A stretch of 36,288 bases of DNA from Lachnospiraceae bacterium (GTDB taxonomy: Bacteria > Bacillota > Clostridia > Lachnospirales > Lachnospiraceae): positions 1 through 36,288 of the forward strand of contig CAJTDL010000043.1 in assembly GCA_910575035.1 (NCBI GenBank), given 5' to 3'. A model generated the notes under the pieces. It was not told where the DNA came from. It saw only the letters and a program-made list of their open reading frames with translations, and searched no databases. Below are positions 26,701 to 34,211 of this stretch, one piece after another (position 1 is the stretch's first letter; each line of letters begins with the position of its first letter). Made by a program: the position numbers and the translations under genes.

Positions 26701-28240
26701 GCCAGTCAATGTATTTGACAGCAGCTATGCCTCCAGCGAAGTGGTGTACCGGGAGGTTTCTAAAGCGCATACCGCAGAGGCTCTTGCAAAAGCCAGCAGG
26801 GACAGCATGGAAAATGCAGCCCATAATGTGGCTGGCGGCTACTATGCAGTGATGGGCAAGCAGGATGGCGCATGGGCGGCTATGAAGAGCGTGGATTTGG
26901 AAAACGTTGTTTCCATCAAGGCAAGGGTAGCCAGCAGGAATGAGCATTCTTCCATAGAGGTACGGGCAGACGGAGCAGAGGGAGCCCTCCTTGGGACATT
27001 GGATTTCCATATCACGCCTGTGAACAGCTATAATGCCCCAGAGACAGGGAAGGATCCGGATGCGGCTATAGACCTTGCCGTACAGGAATTGGATTATGCT
27101 ATGGTGGAAGTGAAACTGGATCAAAAACTGCAGGGCGTACATGATGTCTATGTGGTATTTAAGACCCCAAATGCAAGGATTGACACGATCCAATTTGAAA
27201 AAGCCGTAAAGGAACCAGCGGATATGTCCGCCCTTACCGCCCTGGTAGAGAAAGTGAAGCGGGTGGACGGCGAGGCTTACACAGCAGAGTCTTATGAAAA
27301 ACTGGCACAGGCCTTAGAGGCAGCCAATGCAGTTCTGGCAAATAAGGAAGCAGAACAGGGAGAGGTGGATCAGGCAGCCGATCTTTTGACCGACGCCCTG
27401 ACAGCCCTCCAGCCGAAGGAAAAGCCAACGGATTGGTCGGTTCTTTCTTCCCTGGCAGAAAAGATAAAGAAGGTGGATCGTGAGGCCTTCACAGAAGAGT
27501 CTTATGCAAAATTGGCGCAGGCATTGGAAACGGCAGATGCGGTTTTGCAAAAGAAAGAAGCAAAACAGGAAGAGGTAGACCAGGCAGTGAACCTTTTGGC
27601 AGATGCCCTAACGGCGCTACAGCCGAAGAAAGAAGCGGCAGGACCAGATAAGGATCCGGAGCCGAAGCCAGAACCTGCAAACCTGAAATCCTTGACAGCA
27701 GCCATCCAAAAGGCAAAGGCTGCGAACAGGAACAAATATGCAAAAGATTCTTTGGCAAAGATGGACGCATTGCTGCAGATCGCAGAAAGCATGAGCCAAT
27801 CCGCCCCCCAAAAGGAATTGCAGGCAGTGGTAAATGACGTCACAAGGCTTTTGAATCAAGCTGTGAAGAAATTGGATCTGAAAAAGGGGCAGACTGCCAA
27901 GGTAGGAAAGCTGTCATATAAGATAACATCTGTGGAAAATAAGACGGTTGCAGTGACGAAGCCTGTGAAAAAGACCAACACAGCCATTACCATACCAGCG
28001 GCTGTGAAAATCAATGGATATACCTACAAGGTGACGTCCATTGCATCCAAAGCCTTCCAGAACAACAAGAAGCTGAAAAAGATTACGGTGAAATCTACAA
28101 AAATTACAAAGGTGGGCAAGAATGCGTTGAAAGGCATCTATAAAAAAGCAGTGGTCAAAGTGCCTGCATCGAAGCTCGCTGCCTATAAAAAGCTGTTTGC
28201 AAAGAAGGGGCAGGCGAAGACGGTAAAGATTAAGAAGTAA
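23747..28240 (+). CDS. Secreted multidomain glycoside hydrolase family 3 enzyme
   Basis: A 1497-residue exported protein with a signal peptide (about residues 1-37, WTVFAA/EE). The GH3 N domain contains TTKHFTTYN, MSSYGRTNG and the nucleophile D303 in FSVTDNG. The GH3 C domain (about 430-830) is interrupted at roughly 485-670 by an insert with GGKYIAL and FEKYSWG patterns. A fibronectin-III-like domain follows (about 865-980), then a CBM6-like module (about 990-1150). Two close FIVAR-type helical repeats (1159-1225, 1229-1290) and a diverged third (from 1312) come next. Last is a basic leucine-rich, BspA-like tail. There is no LPXTG. The ATG at 23747 sits 7 bases after AAGGAGG; a GTG at 23666 is also possible. 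Beta-glucosidase or xylosidase activity is likely; specificity is unknown. Confidence 0.9.
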   Translation: MRKRGSFWKKAIACLLASAVAIGTAIPMNGSWTVFAAEEGQDAQRVTFAPAPAGHVYEGMPLFDGDPGHYESYLDAVIDYIGLEGAARFAFDTRGDYVLTEGKNAGKKIPGSLTFTDCVQGVSTDFPAIIGLGQSWNKELVKAVGNVLGNERVNKVDYSNLSNINVMACTATSDLRINPLSGRFDEGFAEDPYLAATMVDEMATGVSGIQESGANGFWQKAVVTTKHFTTYNAQMLRTSASNNASARALLEYQPQSALKGFESGAVSGFMSSYGRTNGLPNIISPLINFAKSRAPYGVFSVTDNGSVSSQSTYGNGFDSSYVPVIDDSEYSGQGYSAVGSLMAMANSSGASTTRNGDRSFWTLVNQVRAGTYGVTEEDVENVARDQIGQLVRCGVLNADMNQYPFYGQSAGQGVTDDYNNANNQAVALQAAQESVVMLKNENHVLPLDKNDSVYVSGPMSVTRFKTTYAVSQSPQIENALYSTAAGIQAIGGKDHVSYSVDGQVVNIKTSGGKYIALAEDGVSLVAVDDKEAAAKFEKYSWGQQGYTYKCVDNGKWMRGVVTGGGWFGGGEVTAVEASGEETLEQISNSLEATYVTTTMPYRFRVESNEDGTLSYVLESYSESFMGTAPIQGYYQNGRYVKVGEDGKVSFTEKLTNKDTAAALRTAEARFTEEVVADYGADTAASDSDYAVVVVGAPTRHSSGEGCDRTDLHLGDGQYAQVANVAAAYPGKTIVVVQTNYPEIIQEFKDNPNVAAILVQPYAGQYGGYALGQILYGDAAPTGKLTATWYNTNDVLPAINGYSIPEGTNLTLNDLDPRFTTDMTNADPAQTRLTYLYANPENVTYAFGAGLTYSEFAYSNLRMPSSISGDQESFEVSVDVQNTGSRDASEVVQLYMANANSAYGVYAPQTKLVSFEKVAIPAGQSKTVTLKVDMDDFALWNTNTSSYIVEAGTYQVNVGSSSADIRQSGSLAVTGESIGALDASSAPVNVFDSSYASSEVVYREVSKAHTAEALAKASRDSMENAAHNVAGGYYAVMGKQDGAWAAMKSVDLENVVSIKARVASRNEHSSIEVRADGAEGALLGTLDFHITPVNSYNAPETGKDPDAAIDLAVQELDYAMVEVKLDQKLQGVHDVYVVFKTPNARIDTIQFEKAVKEPADMSALTALVEKVKRVDGEAYTAESYEKLAQALEAANAVLANKEAEQGEVDQAADLLTDALTALQPKEKPTDWSVLSSLAEKIKKVDREAFTEESYAKLAQALETADAVLQKKEAKQEEVDQAVNLLADALTALQPKKEAAGPDKDPEPKPEPANLKSLTAAIQKAKAANRNKYAKDSLAKMDALLQIAESMSQSAPQKELQAVVNDVTRLLNQAVKKLDLKKGQTAKVGKLSYKITSVENKTVAVTKPVKKTNTAITIPAAVKINGYTYKVTSIASKAFQNNKKLKKITVKSTKITKVGKNALKGIYKKAVVKVPASKLAAYKKLFAKKGQAKTVKIKK

Positions 28241-28331
28241 GGGGAAGATGTCTGCCTGTTGAAATTATATGAGTGTGATGAGGGGAGCCATTTGGTGTAG
28301 GAAAAGATATAGAAATTCGGAGGAAAAACAT

Positions 28332-29729
28332 ATGAAGAAAAAAATAATCAGCCTGTTATTGGCAGCAGCTATGGTGTGTACAATGGCGGCCTGCGGAAAT
28401 TCCAGCGGGCAGGAAAACGCATCATCCAATGCAAAAGCAGAAGAATCCGGCAGTTCCGATGCGGCAGATGCAGTAGAGCCAGCAGATGCGCCAGCGCTTG
28501 GCAGCCAAGAAGGCGCTGCGGCTTCCGCAGAGCCGGTGGCCATTAAAGTATTTTCAAATCTAACAGACCGGAAATCTGGGCAGGGATTTGTGGAGCAGAC
28601 GTTATTTGACCAATATATGGCAGAGAACCCAAATGTGACGATTGAAGTGGAAGCGTTGGATGATGAGGCTTATAAGACAAAGTTCAAGGCCTATGCGTCT
28701 GGGAGCAGCATGCCAGACTTGGTCAATGTATGGGGGCAGCCTTCCTTTTTGGATGAAGTGATTGCAGAGGGGCTTCTGGCAGAGCTGAACCAGGATGACT
28801 ATGCAGAGTATGGCTTCCTTTCCGGGTCTTTGGATGGGTTCAGCAAGGAAGGAAAGCTCTATGGGCTTCCAAGGAATACAGATGTGATGGCGTTCTATTA
28901 TAATAAGGCTATTTTTGAGGAACATGGATGGAAGGTTCCCCAGACCTATGCACAACTGAACCAGCTGGCGAAAGATATTACGGCAGAAGGCATGATCCCA
29001 TGCAGTATGGATGGCGCAGATAAATGGCCGATCTCCATTTATTATCAGGATATTGTCACAAAGATTCTGGGCGATTCCCAGCAGGATGTGAGGAATTCTG
29101 TAAGTACAGGCGATTTCAGCAACGCGGCTTATAAGCAGGCGGCAGAATTGATGCAGGAAAGCGTGGAGGCGGGATTGTTCCAGAATGGATTTGAAACCTC
29201 TGATTACGGCACGGCGCAGAATTTGTTTACCAATGGCCAGGCAGCCATGTTCTACATGGGCAGCTGGGAAATGTCCATGGCGAATAATGAAGAGATTTCT
29301 CCAGAGGTGCGGGATAATATTGGCATATTTATGATGCCTGTGGTAGAGGGCGGCACAGCCCAGGTTACGGATATTGCGGCATGGAACGGCGGCGGATATG
29401 CAGTGACACAGAATTCTGCCGTCAGGGATGAAGCAGTTAAATTGCTCAATTATATGTTCCTTCCAGAAAACTGGTCTAAAATTGCATGGGAAAACGGCGT
29501 ATGCATGTCAGCCCAGAATTACGCTGATTTCCTGACAGGGGAAGAGACTTCTGTGCAGCTTGCGTTTACAGACATCATCAGCTCAGCGGCCAGCATCACT
29601 GGCGTAACCTTCAACGACCTTGGGGATTCTGAGTTCAAGACAAACAGTGAGGATTTGTCTGCAGAGCTTGCCATTGGCATGGTTAGCCCAGAGGAATTTA
29701 TCGCACAGTTAGAGGCAGCGGCAAAATAA
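28332..29729 (+). CDS. CUT1-type sugar-binding lipoprotein
   Basis: This 465-residue ABC transporter binding protein is lipidated at C21 (MAAC). A low-complexity Ala/Ser/Glu linker covers residues 22-65. The two-lobed binding fold follows: IKVFSNLTD, the PDLVNVWGQPSFLDE stretch, LYGLPRNTDVMAFYYNKAIFEEHGWKVPQTY, and GQAAMFYMGSWEMS near the middle. GGAGGAAAAAC precedes the ATG at 28332; an upstream GTG in frame would bury the signal peptide. It lies 91 bases after the GH3 gene and directly before two permeases, so it is their binding protein. Substrate unknown, probably an oligosaccharide released by GH3. Confidence 0.93.
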   Translation: MKKKIISLLLAAAMVCTMAACGNSSGQENASSNAKAEESGSSDAADAVEPADAPALGSQEGAAASAEPVAIKVFSNLTDRKSGQGFVEQTLFDQYMAENPNVTIEVEALDDEAYKTKFKAYASGSSMPDLVNVWGQPSFLDEVIAEGLLAELNQDDYAEYGFLSGSLDGFSKEGKLYGLPRNTDVMAFYYNKAIFEEHGWKVPQTYAQLNQLAKDITAEGMIPCSMDGADKWPISIYYQDIVTKILGDSQQDVRNSVSTGDFSNAAYKQAAELMQESVEAGLFQNGFETSDYGTAQNLFTNGQAAMFYMGSWEMSMANNEEISPEVRDNIGIFMMPVVEGGTAQVTDIAAWNGGGYAVTQNSAVRDEAVKLLNYMFLPENWSKIAWENGVCMSAQNYADFLTGEETSVQLAFTDIISSAASITGVTFNDLGDSEFKTNSEDLSAELAIGMVSPEEFIAQLEAAAK

Positions 29730-29741
29730 GCGGAAAGCGGC

Positions 29742-29780
29742 AGGTTGGGGACTCGGCAGAATGGGCTGAGTCCCCAACTT
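29742..29780 (+). terminator. Intercistronic stem-loop between binding protein and permease
   Basis: The arms at 29742-29757 and 29765-29780 pair over 16 bp with two G-U pairs, around a 7-base loop. Only GTTTC follows, so it is probably a partial terminator or mRNA stabiliser. Such structures let the binding protein be made in excess over the permeases, as known for malE-malF. Confidence 0.7.
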
Positions 29781-29875
29781 GTTTCATGTGGGCTTTATGC
29801 CCCGCTGCCTAGGGTGGCTCATTCTTTGTGTTGGGCTACGCAGATTCGGTTATAGGAAAATTAGGAGGTGGTTCT

Positions 29876-30748
29876 ATGCGTAAAATTTACAGCAATAAGA
29901 GAGTGATCCTGACCCTGATCCTGCCAGGGCTGTTGACCTTTCTTCTGGCAATCTTAGCGCCCATATGCCTGAGCATCTACTACAGCTTTACAGATTTCAG
30001 CGGCATGGGAGAGGCAGTATTTAATGGATTGGACAATTATAAGGCGATGTTCCAGGATACAGGGTTTTGGGTTTCCCTGCGAAACTCCTTGCTTTTGGCA
30101 ATCGGCTTTATCTGCATCCAGCACCCGCTTGCCCTTATAACGGCAGCAATCCTGGATAAGATGCAGAACAAGGCGGAAGGGTTTTTCCGATGCGTTTACT
30201 TTATCCCAAATGTCATTTCCGTAGCGGTTATCGCATATTTGTGGAAATTCATTTATAACCCAAATTTTGGGCTGCTGAACAATATCCTGAAGCTATTTGG
30301 CTTTGAGGGGAATGTGAACTGGCTGGGATCCGGCTCTGCAATCTGGTCTGTGCTGGTGGTGCTGATCTGGCATGGGTTTGGCTGGGGAATGCTGATCTAT
30401 TACACAGGCATTAAAAACATTGACCCTGTGCTGTATGAGGCGGCGGCCATTGATGGGGCAACAGGCAAAGAAGCCTTTATGAAAATAACCCTTCCCTTGA
30501 TGAAGCCCGTAATTCAGGTGAATGTGACCATGGCGGTTATCTCTGCATTAAAGCAGATGGAAACGGTATACCTGCTAACCAATGGCGGCCCTGGGGATCA
30601 GACCCAGTTCATGGCAAATTATCTGTATAAGCAGGCATTCAATTCCTTTAAGTATGGATATGGCAATACCATCAGCGTGGCCTTTATCGTGATCTGCCTT
30701 TTGGCCACAGTGCTGCTTAACAGGATTTTCAAAGAAAAGGATGCATAG
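29876..30748 (+). CDS. ABC sugar permease, MalF/UgpA type
   Basis: This 290-residue integral membrane protein has about six hydrophobic segments, the first being LILPGLLTFLLAILAPICL. The EAA loop that docks with the ATPase is near residues 190-210 (YEAAAIDGATGKEAFMKITL). The ATG at 29876 is preceded by AGGAGGTGG. It forms a heterodimer with the next gene product. No ATPase gene is present nearby, as is usual for CUT1 systems served by a shared MsmX-type ATPase encoded elsewhere. Confidence 0.95.
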   Translation: MRKIYSNKRVILTLILPGLLTFLLAILAPICLSIYYSFTDFSGMGEAVFNGLDNYKAMFQDTGFWVSLRNSLLLAIGFICIQHPLALITAAILDKMQNKAEGFFRCVYFIPNVISVAVIAYLWKFIYNPNFGLLNNILKLFGFEGNVNWLGSGSAIWSVLVVLIWHGFGWGMLIYYTGIKNIDPVLYEAAAIDGATGKEAFMKITLPLMKPVIQVNVTMAVISALKQMETVYLLTNGGPGDQTQFMANYLYKQAFNSFKYGYGNTISVAFIVICLLATVLLNRIFKEKDA

Positions 30749-30759
30749 GAGGTGCAGAT

Positions 30760-31602
30760 ATGAATCAAGTGGAACAGAAATTTACATGGAAACGGGCGCT
30801 TTTATATGCCTGCCTGCTGCTTGTGGCAGTGGTGCAGATCTTTCCCCTGATCTGGCTGGTGGATTTTTCCCTGGGCAGCAGCAATGAAATGTTTACCAAC
30901 GGCCTGCTGATCATACCGGAAAAAATACGGTGGGACAATTATGTGACAGCATTTGTGGATGGCCATTTCCTCCATTACCTGAAAAACAGCATCCTGGTGA
31001 ATGTGACGGCTGTGGTATTCGTGATTGCCATTTCGATCTTAGCTGCCTTTGCAGTAACCAGAATGAAATGGAAGCTGCAGGGCTTTGTCAAGACCCTGCT
31101 GCTGATGGGCATGATGATTCCCATACATGCCACGTTATTGCCAAATTATGTGATTTATGATAAGCTGGGGCTGACAGATTCCTTTTGGGCGCTGCTAATC
31201 CCCTATGTGGCATTCTCCCTGCCTCAGGGGCTGTTTCTGACCTGCAGCTTTATGGATTCCATACCAAAGGAATTGGAGGAGGCGGCTATTATGGACGGCT
31301 GCAGCATTTACCGCATCATTGGAACCGTCATCACACCCTTAATGAAGTCCTCCATGGCTACTGTGGCAATCATGACATTCCTGAATAACTGGAATGAGTT
31401 TATGATGGCCAGCACATACCTAAGCAGCAACAAATGGAAGACGCTGCCCTTCTCGATCCTGGAATTTACCGGCCAATATTCTTCCAATTATGCAGTGCAG
31501 TTTGCGGTTATGGCATTGACAGCCATGCCGGCAGTAGTCGTTTATGTGCTGCTGAATAAGTATATTACAAAAGGTGTGGCAATGGGGGCTGTAAAGGGTT
31601 AA
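30760..31602 (+). CDS. ABC sugar permease, MalG/UgpE type
   Basis: This 280-residue permease has six predicted membrane segments. The first is near residues 12-30 (ALLYACLLLVAVVQIFPLIW), and the EAA loop is at about residues 170-190 (LEEAAIMDGCSIYRIIGTVI). It partners the product of the gene ending 11 bases upstream. AGGAGGTGC precedes the ATG. The GH30 gene follows after 38 bases, consistent with one operon of import followed by cytoplasmic hydrolysis. Confidence 0.95.
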   Translation: MNQVEQKFTWKRALLYACLLLVAVVQIFPLIWLVDFSLGSSNEMFTNGLLIIPEKIRWDNYVTAFVDGHFLHYLKNSILVNVTAVVFVIAISILAAFAVTRMKWKLQGFVKTLLLMGMMIPIHATLLPNYVIYDKLGLTDSFWALLIPYVAFSLPQGLFLTCSFMDSIPKELEEAAIMDGCSIYRIIGTVITPLMKSSMATVAIMTFLNNWNEFMMASTYLSSNKWKTLPFSILEFTGQYSSNYAVQFAVMALTAMPAVVVYVLLNKYITKGVAMGAVKG

Positions 31603-31640
31603 CGATTAATTTTACATCAGAAAGGCGGTGTATTTTAGGA

Positions 31641-33011
31641 ATGAGCTTGAAACAGGAAAGTGTAAATGCTGAATCCAGGAAAATGGCATTCAAACAGGAA
31701 ACAGCTCATGGAATGGAAACCTCTAATCTCACATTCCATCCAGACGCCAAGGGGATTGAGGATCAGGTGGTCAACCTTTATCCCCAGGTCACATTTCAGG
31801 AAATAGAGGGATTCGGGGGCGCAATCACAGACGCAGCAGCCTATGTCTATTCCCTTATGTCAGAAGAACAGAAGCGGCAATTGATACAAACCTATTTTTC
31901 ACCCAGCAATATGAAATATTGCCTGGTGAGGATCCATATGGACAGCTGTGATTTTTCTACAGGGATATATGAAGCCATGTCAGATGAGGCGGATCGGGAA
32001 TTGAAAAGCTTTTCATTTGCGCGCACGGAAAAATATATCCTGCCCATGTTGGAGGCTGCGCAGAAGGCTGCGGGAAAGCCCTTGAAATTAATGCTGTCTC
32101 CCTGGTCGCCCCCGGCCTTTATGAAGACCAATGGGCAGCGTGTGGCTGGCGGCAGCCTAAAGGAAGGGATGGAAGGGTTTTGGGCGGATTATATCTGCCG
32201 TTATATCCTGGAATTCCAAAAGAGGGGCTTTGCGGTGCAGCGCATCTCCTTACAGAATGAGCCAAAGGCAGTGCAGACATGGGATTCCTGTGTGTACACT
32301 GCAAAGCAGGAAAAGCGCTTTCTGCGGGATTTTATGTATCCGGCCCTGCAGAGCCATGGCTTGTCCGAAGTTGAAATCTTTATTTGGGACCACAACAAGG
32401 AACGGCTCTTTGAGCGGGCTTCCCATTTGATTGATGATACCACAAAGGGAATGGTCGCAGGGGCAGCCTTCCATTGGTACAGCGGCGACCATTTTGAAGC
32501 CTTGGAGCTGACGCGGCAGAAATACCCGGATCTAAAGCTGATCATTTCCGAAAGCTGCATTGAATATAAGAAGTATGCAGCAGGGGAAGAATGGGAAAAT
32601 GCAGAACGGCTGTCCCATGAAATCATTGGCGATCTGAACCATGGGATGTGCGCCTTTTATGATTGGAACTTGCTGCTGGATGAAGAAGGCGGGCCAAACC
32701 ATGTGGGGAATTTCTGCCATGCACCCTTCTTGTATGACCGCAGGCAAAAATCTTTGCTCCCACAGAAAATCCAAAGATGCTTTGCGCATTTTTCTTCCCA
32801 TATTTTGCCAGGGGCAAAGGGGATCGGATTTAGCAAATATACAGATCTGCTGGATGTGACGGCCTTCCAAAATCCAGATGGCTCGATTGTGGCCATAATT
32901 TTAAACAGGTCATCCAAAGAAGTTCCGGTAACGCTGCGCCTGGAAGGGGCTCTGGCGCAGATAACGGCTTTGCCAAGGAGCATATCTACAGGGGTCATCC
33001 AGCAGGCATGA
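31641..33011 (+). CDS. Glycoside hydrolase family 30
   Basis: A 456-residue enzyme with no signal peptide, so cytoplasmic. The (beta/alpha)8 barrel begins near IEGFGGAITDAAAYV (about residue 54). The acid/base is E207 (LQNEP) and the nucleophile E304 (IISESC). A small C-terminal beta domain (SIVAIILNRSSKEVPVTLRL) packs on the barrel, as in GH30. The pattern is closest to the GH30_1 glucosylceramidase / beta-glucosidase group; beta-xylosidase and beta-1,6-glucanase are alternatives. TTTAGGA lies close to the ATG and AAGGCGGTG further off, so the exact start is uncertain. It is the last enzyme of the transport operon. Confidence 0.92.
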   Translation: MSLKQESVNAESRKMAFKQETAHGMETSNLTFHPDAKGIEDQVVNLYPQVTFQEIEGFGGAITDAAAYVYSLMSEEQKRQLIQTYFSPSNMKYCLVRIHMDSCDFSTGIYEAMSDEADRELKSFSFARTEKYILPMLEAAQKAAGKPLKLMLSPWSPPAFMKTNGQRVAGGSLKEGMEGFWADYICRYILEFQKRGFAVQRISLQNEPKAVQTWDSCVYTAKQEKRFLRDFMYPALQSHGLSEVEIFIWDHNKERLFERASHLIDDTTKGMVAGAAFHWYSGDHFEALELTRQKYPDLKLIISESCIEYKKYAAGEEWENAERLSHEIIGDLNHGMCAFYDWNLLLDEEGGPNHVGNFCHAPFLYDRRQKSLLPQKIQRCFAHFSSHILPGAKGIGFSKYTDLLDVTAFQNPDGSIVAIILNRSSKEVPVTLRLEGALAQITALPRSISTGVIQQA

Positions 33012-33223
33012 CGACAAAAAATAGGAAATCAGCAGGCACAGTGAGAAAACTGCGGGAGAAGAATGGGGCTGAGCCAAGGGATTTGCTGGAAGCCTCCCTG
33101 GAAGGGGATACAGAAACCGTAGCGGAAATGGCGGCGCAGCCATCGCAGAGCTGGCAGATGCCAGGTTACAGTGAAGTAGAAGCAGAAGGGAATTATTTCT
33201 ACCTTATTCCCAATGTGTTATAA
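33008..33223 (+). CDS. Small hypothetical ORF coupled to GH30
   Basis: A 71-codon frame whose ATG overlaps the GH30 stop codon as ATGA, a layout typical of translational coupling. The product is hydrophilic and charged (Arg/Lys near the start, Glu-rich middle), with no membrane segment and no recognised family. Its last codons form one arm of the inverted repeat at 33204-33242. It could be a truncated gene at the edge of the decayed region, or a chance frame. Codon use resembles its upstream neighbours more than the A/T-rich genes downstream. Confidence 0.4.
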   Translation: MTTKNRKSAGTVRKLREKNGAEPRDLLEASLEGDTETVAEMAAQPSQSWQMPGYSEVEAEGNYFYLIPNVL

Positions 33224-33242
33224 TTAGAAAAATTGGGAATAA
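33204..33242. repeat. Perfect 11-bp inverted repeat at edge of the accessory patch
   Basis: TTATTCCCAAT (33204-33214) and ATTGGGAATAA (33232-33242) are perfect inverted repeats with a 17-base A/T-rich spacer. A further TTGGGAATAAA follows directly as a direct repeat of the right arm. No T-run follows. It marks the change from GH30-like composition to the A/T-rich, decayed DNA. Confidence 0.6.
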
Positions 33243-33259
33243 AGGTTGGGAATAAATCC

Positions 33260-33346
33260 ATGGATATTACAGAAGATGTTACGAGAGTAGAAAGAGAATT
33301 ATTGAAATATGGAGGCTATGAGTATGTATGTTACTCTAATGAGTGA
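33260..33346 (+). other. Short frame of 28 codons, possible gene fragment
   Basis: An ATG at 33260 opens a 28-codon frame (MDITEDVTRV at the start) that stops at 33346, overlapping the fragment at 33324 in another frame. There is no family match from memory and no good ribosome site. It is listed only because the surrounding DNA is made of gene fragments. Confidence 0.2.
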
Positions 33347-33480
33347 CTATCCCCCCAAAGTTGTCTGAAGATGATCCCATTCAAGAGTTTGGGAGCAGAG
33401 TTATGCAGGAATTATTCCAGACACTTCCCTGCGAAAAGGTACTCATTAAGAAATATGCCCCAGGTGAAAATAGGCTTTAA
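33324..33480 (+). pseudogene. Frameshifted gene fragment
   Basis: GGAGG lies upstream of an ATG at 33324. The frame reads MYVTLMSDYPP and then stops after the run of six C at 33351-33356. Removing one C joins it to a frame that continues PKLSEDDPIQEFGSRVMQEL and ends with PGENRL and a TAA at 33478. A single-base insertion in the C run is the simplest explanation. The family is not recognised. Confidence 0.5.
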
Positions 33481-33516
33481 TGAAACTGCAATCGGAATTT
33501 GAGGAGGTACATAACT

Positions 33517-33849
33517 ATGAAAAATATGATTGCATATTGCGGGCTGGATTGTGAAAAATGTGATGCATATCTTGCAACAATTAATGACGATCAAGCGTTG
33601 CGTGAAAAAACTGCAAAAGTATGGTCCAAATTAAATAATGCACCTATTCTGCCTGAACATATCAACTGCCAAGGTTGCCGTGTTGAGGGGGTTAAAACTG
33701 TATTCTGCGATAGTCTTTGCGGTATTCGTCAATGTGCGTTGAAAAAAGGTGTGGTGACATGTGGTGACTGCCCAGATATAGAAAAATGCCAGACTGTTGG
33801 AATGATTATCTCAAATAATCCCGAAGCTTTGAAAAATCTGATAGGATAG
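33517..33849 (+). CDS. DUF3795 cysteine-rich protein
   Basis: This 110-residue protein matches the DUF3795 pattern: CGLDCEKCDAY near the start, CQGC in the middle, then CDSLCGIRQCALKKGVVTCGDC and a final Cys. That gives about ten Cys in pairs, suggesting a metal or cluster site. The function is unknown. GAGGAGGTAC precedes the ATG at 33517. It is the only clearly intact gene in the patch next to the right insertion sequence, and it is more A/T-rich than the glycan genes upstream. Confidence 0.82.
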   Translation: MKNMIAYCGLDCEKCDAYLATINDDQALREKTAKVWSKLNNAPILPEHINCQGCRVEGVKTVFCDSLCGIRQCALKKGVVTCGDCPDIEKCQTVGMIISNNPEALKNLIG

Positions 33850-33900
33850 ACTGCATAATTTGACAATTCCAGCTTGCAAATAACTGGATAATCGGAATTT

Positions 33901-34194
33901 ATGGAAAGAAGCCAAATGATGGAGCTCATATATAAAAATGTTACACTTGGAAAGATAGTGCTTACAAATCGTGAAACTTTTTGGGTTTCTGGTGATTTTT
34001 ATCCATACCCCAGCGCATCAGAATATAAATTTTTTTTTGATGCATTAGTATGTGAAGATGGATTTGATTAAGCAAGATTTGATGAGGATTTATTAAAGGA
34101 AGATCATTGGTTTGTATTTGAAAATGGGAGTTCCAAAGGAATCTCATGTCCAGCAGTATACGAAAATTGTGAAATTGCATTCAGATACAGATAA
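33901..34194 (+). pseudogene. Hypothetical gene interrupted by an in-frame stop
   Basis: The frame from the ATG at 33901 reads 56 codons to a TAA at 34069-34071 and then continues in the same frame for 40 codons to a TAA at 34192. Both halves look like one small acidic, aromatic-rich protein of about 97 residues (WVSGDFYPYPSASEYKFFFD before the stop, WFVFENGSSKGISCPAVY after it). GAA to TAA at codon 57 would explain the break. The size and composition resemble small immunity-type proteins, but I do not recognise the family. Confidence 0.6.
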
Positions 34195-34211
34195 TATACA
34201 GAAGATTGATT

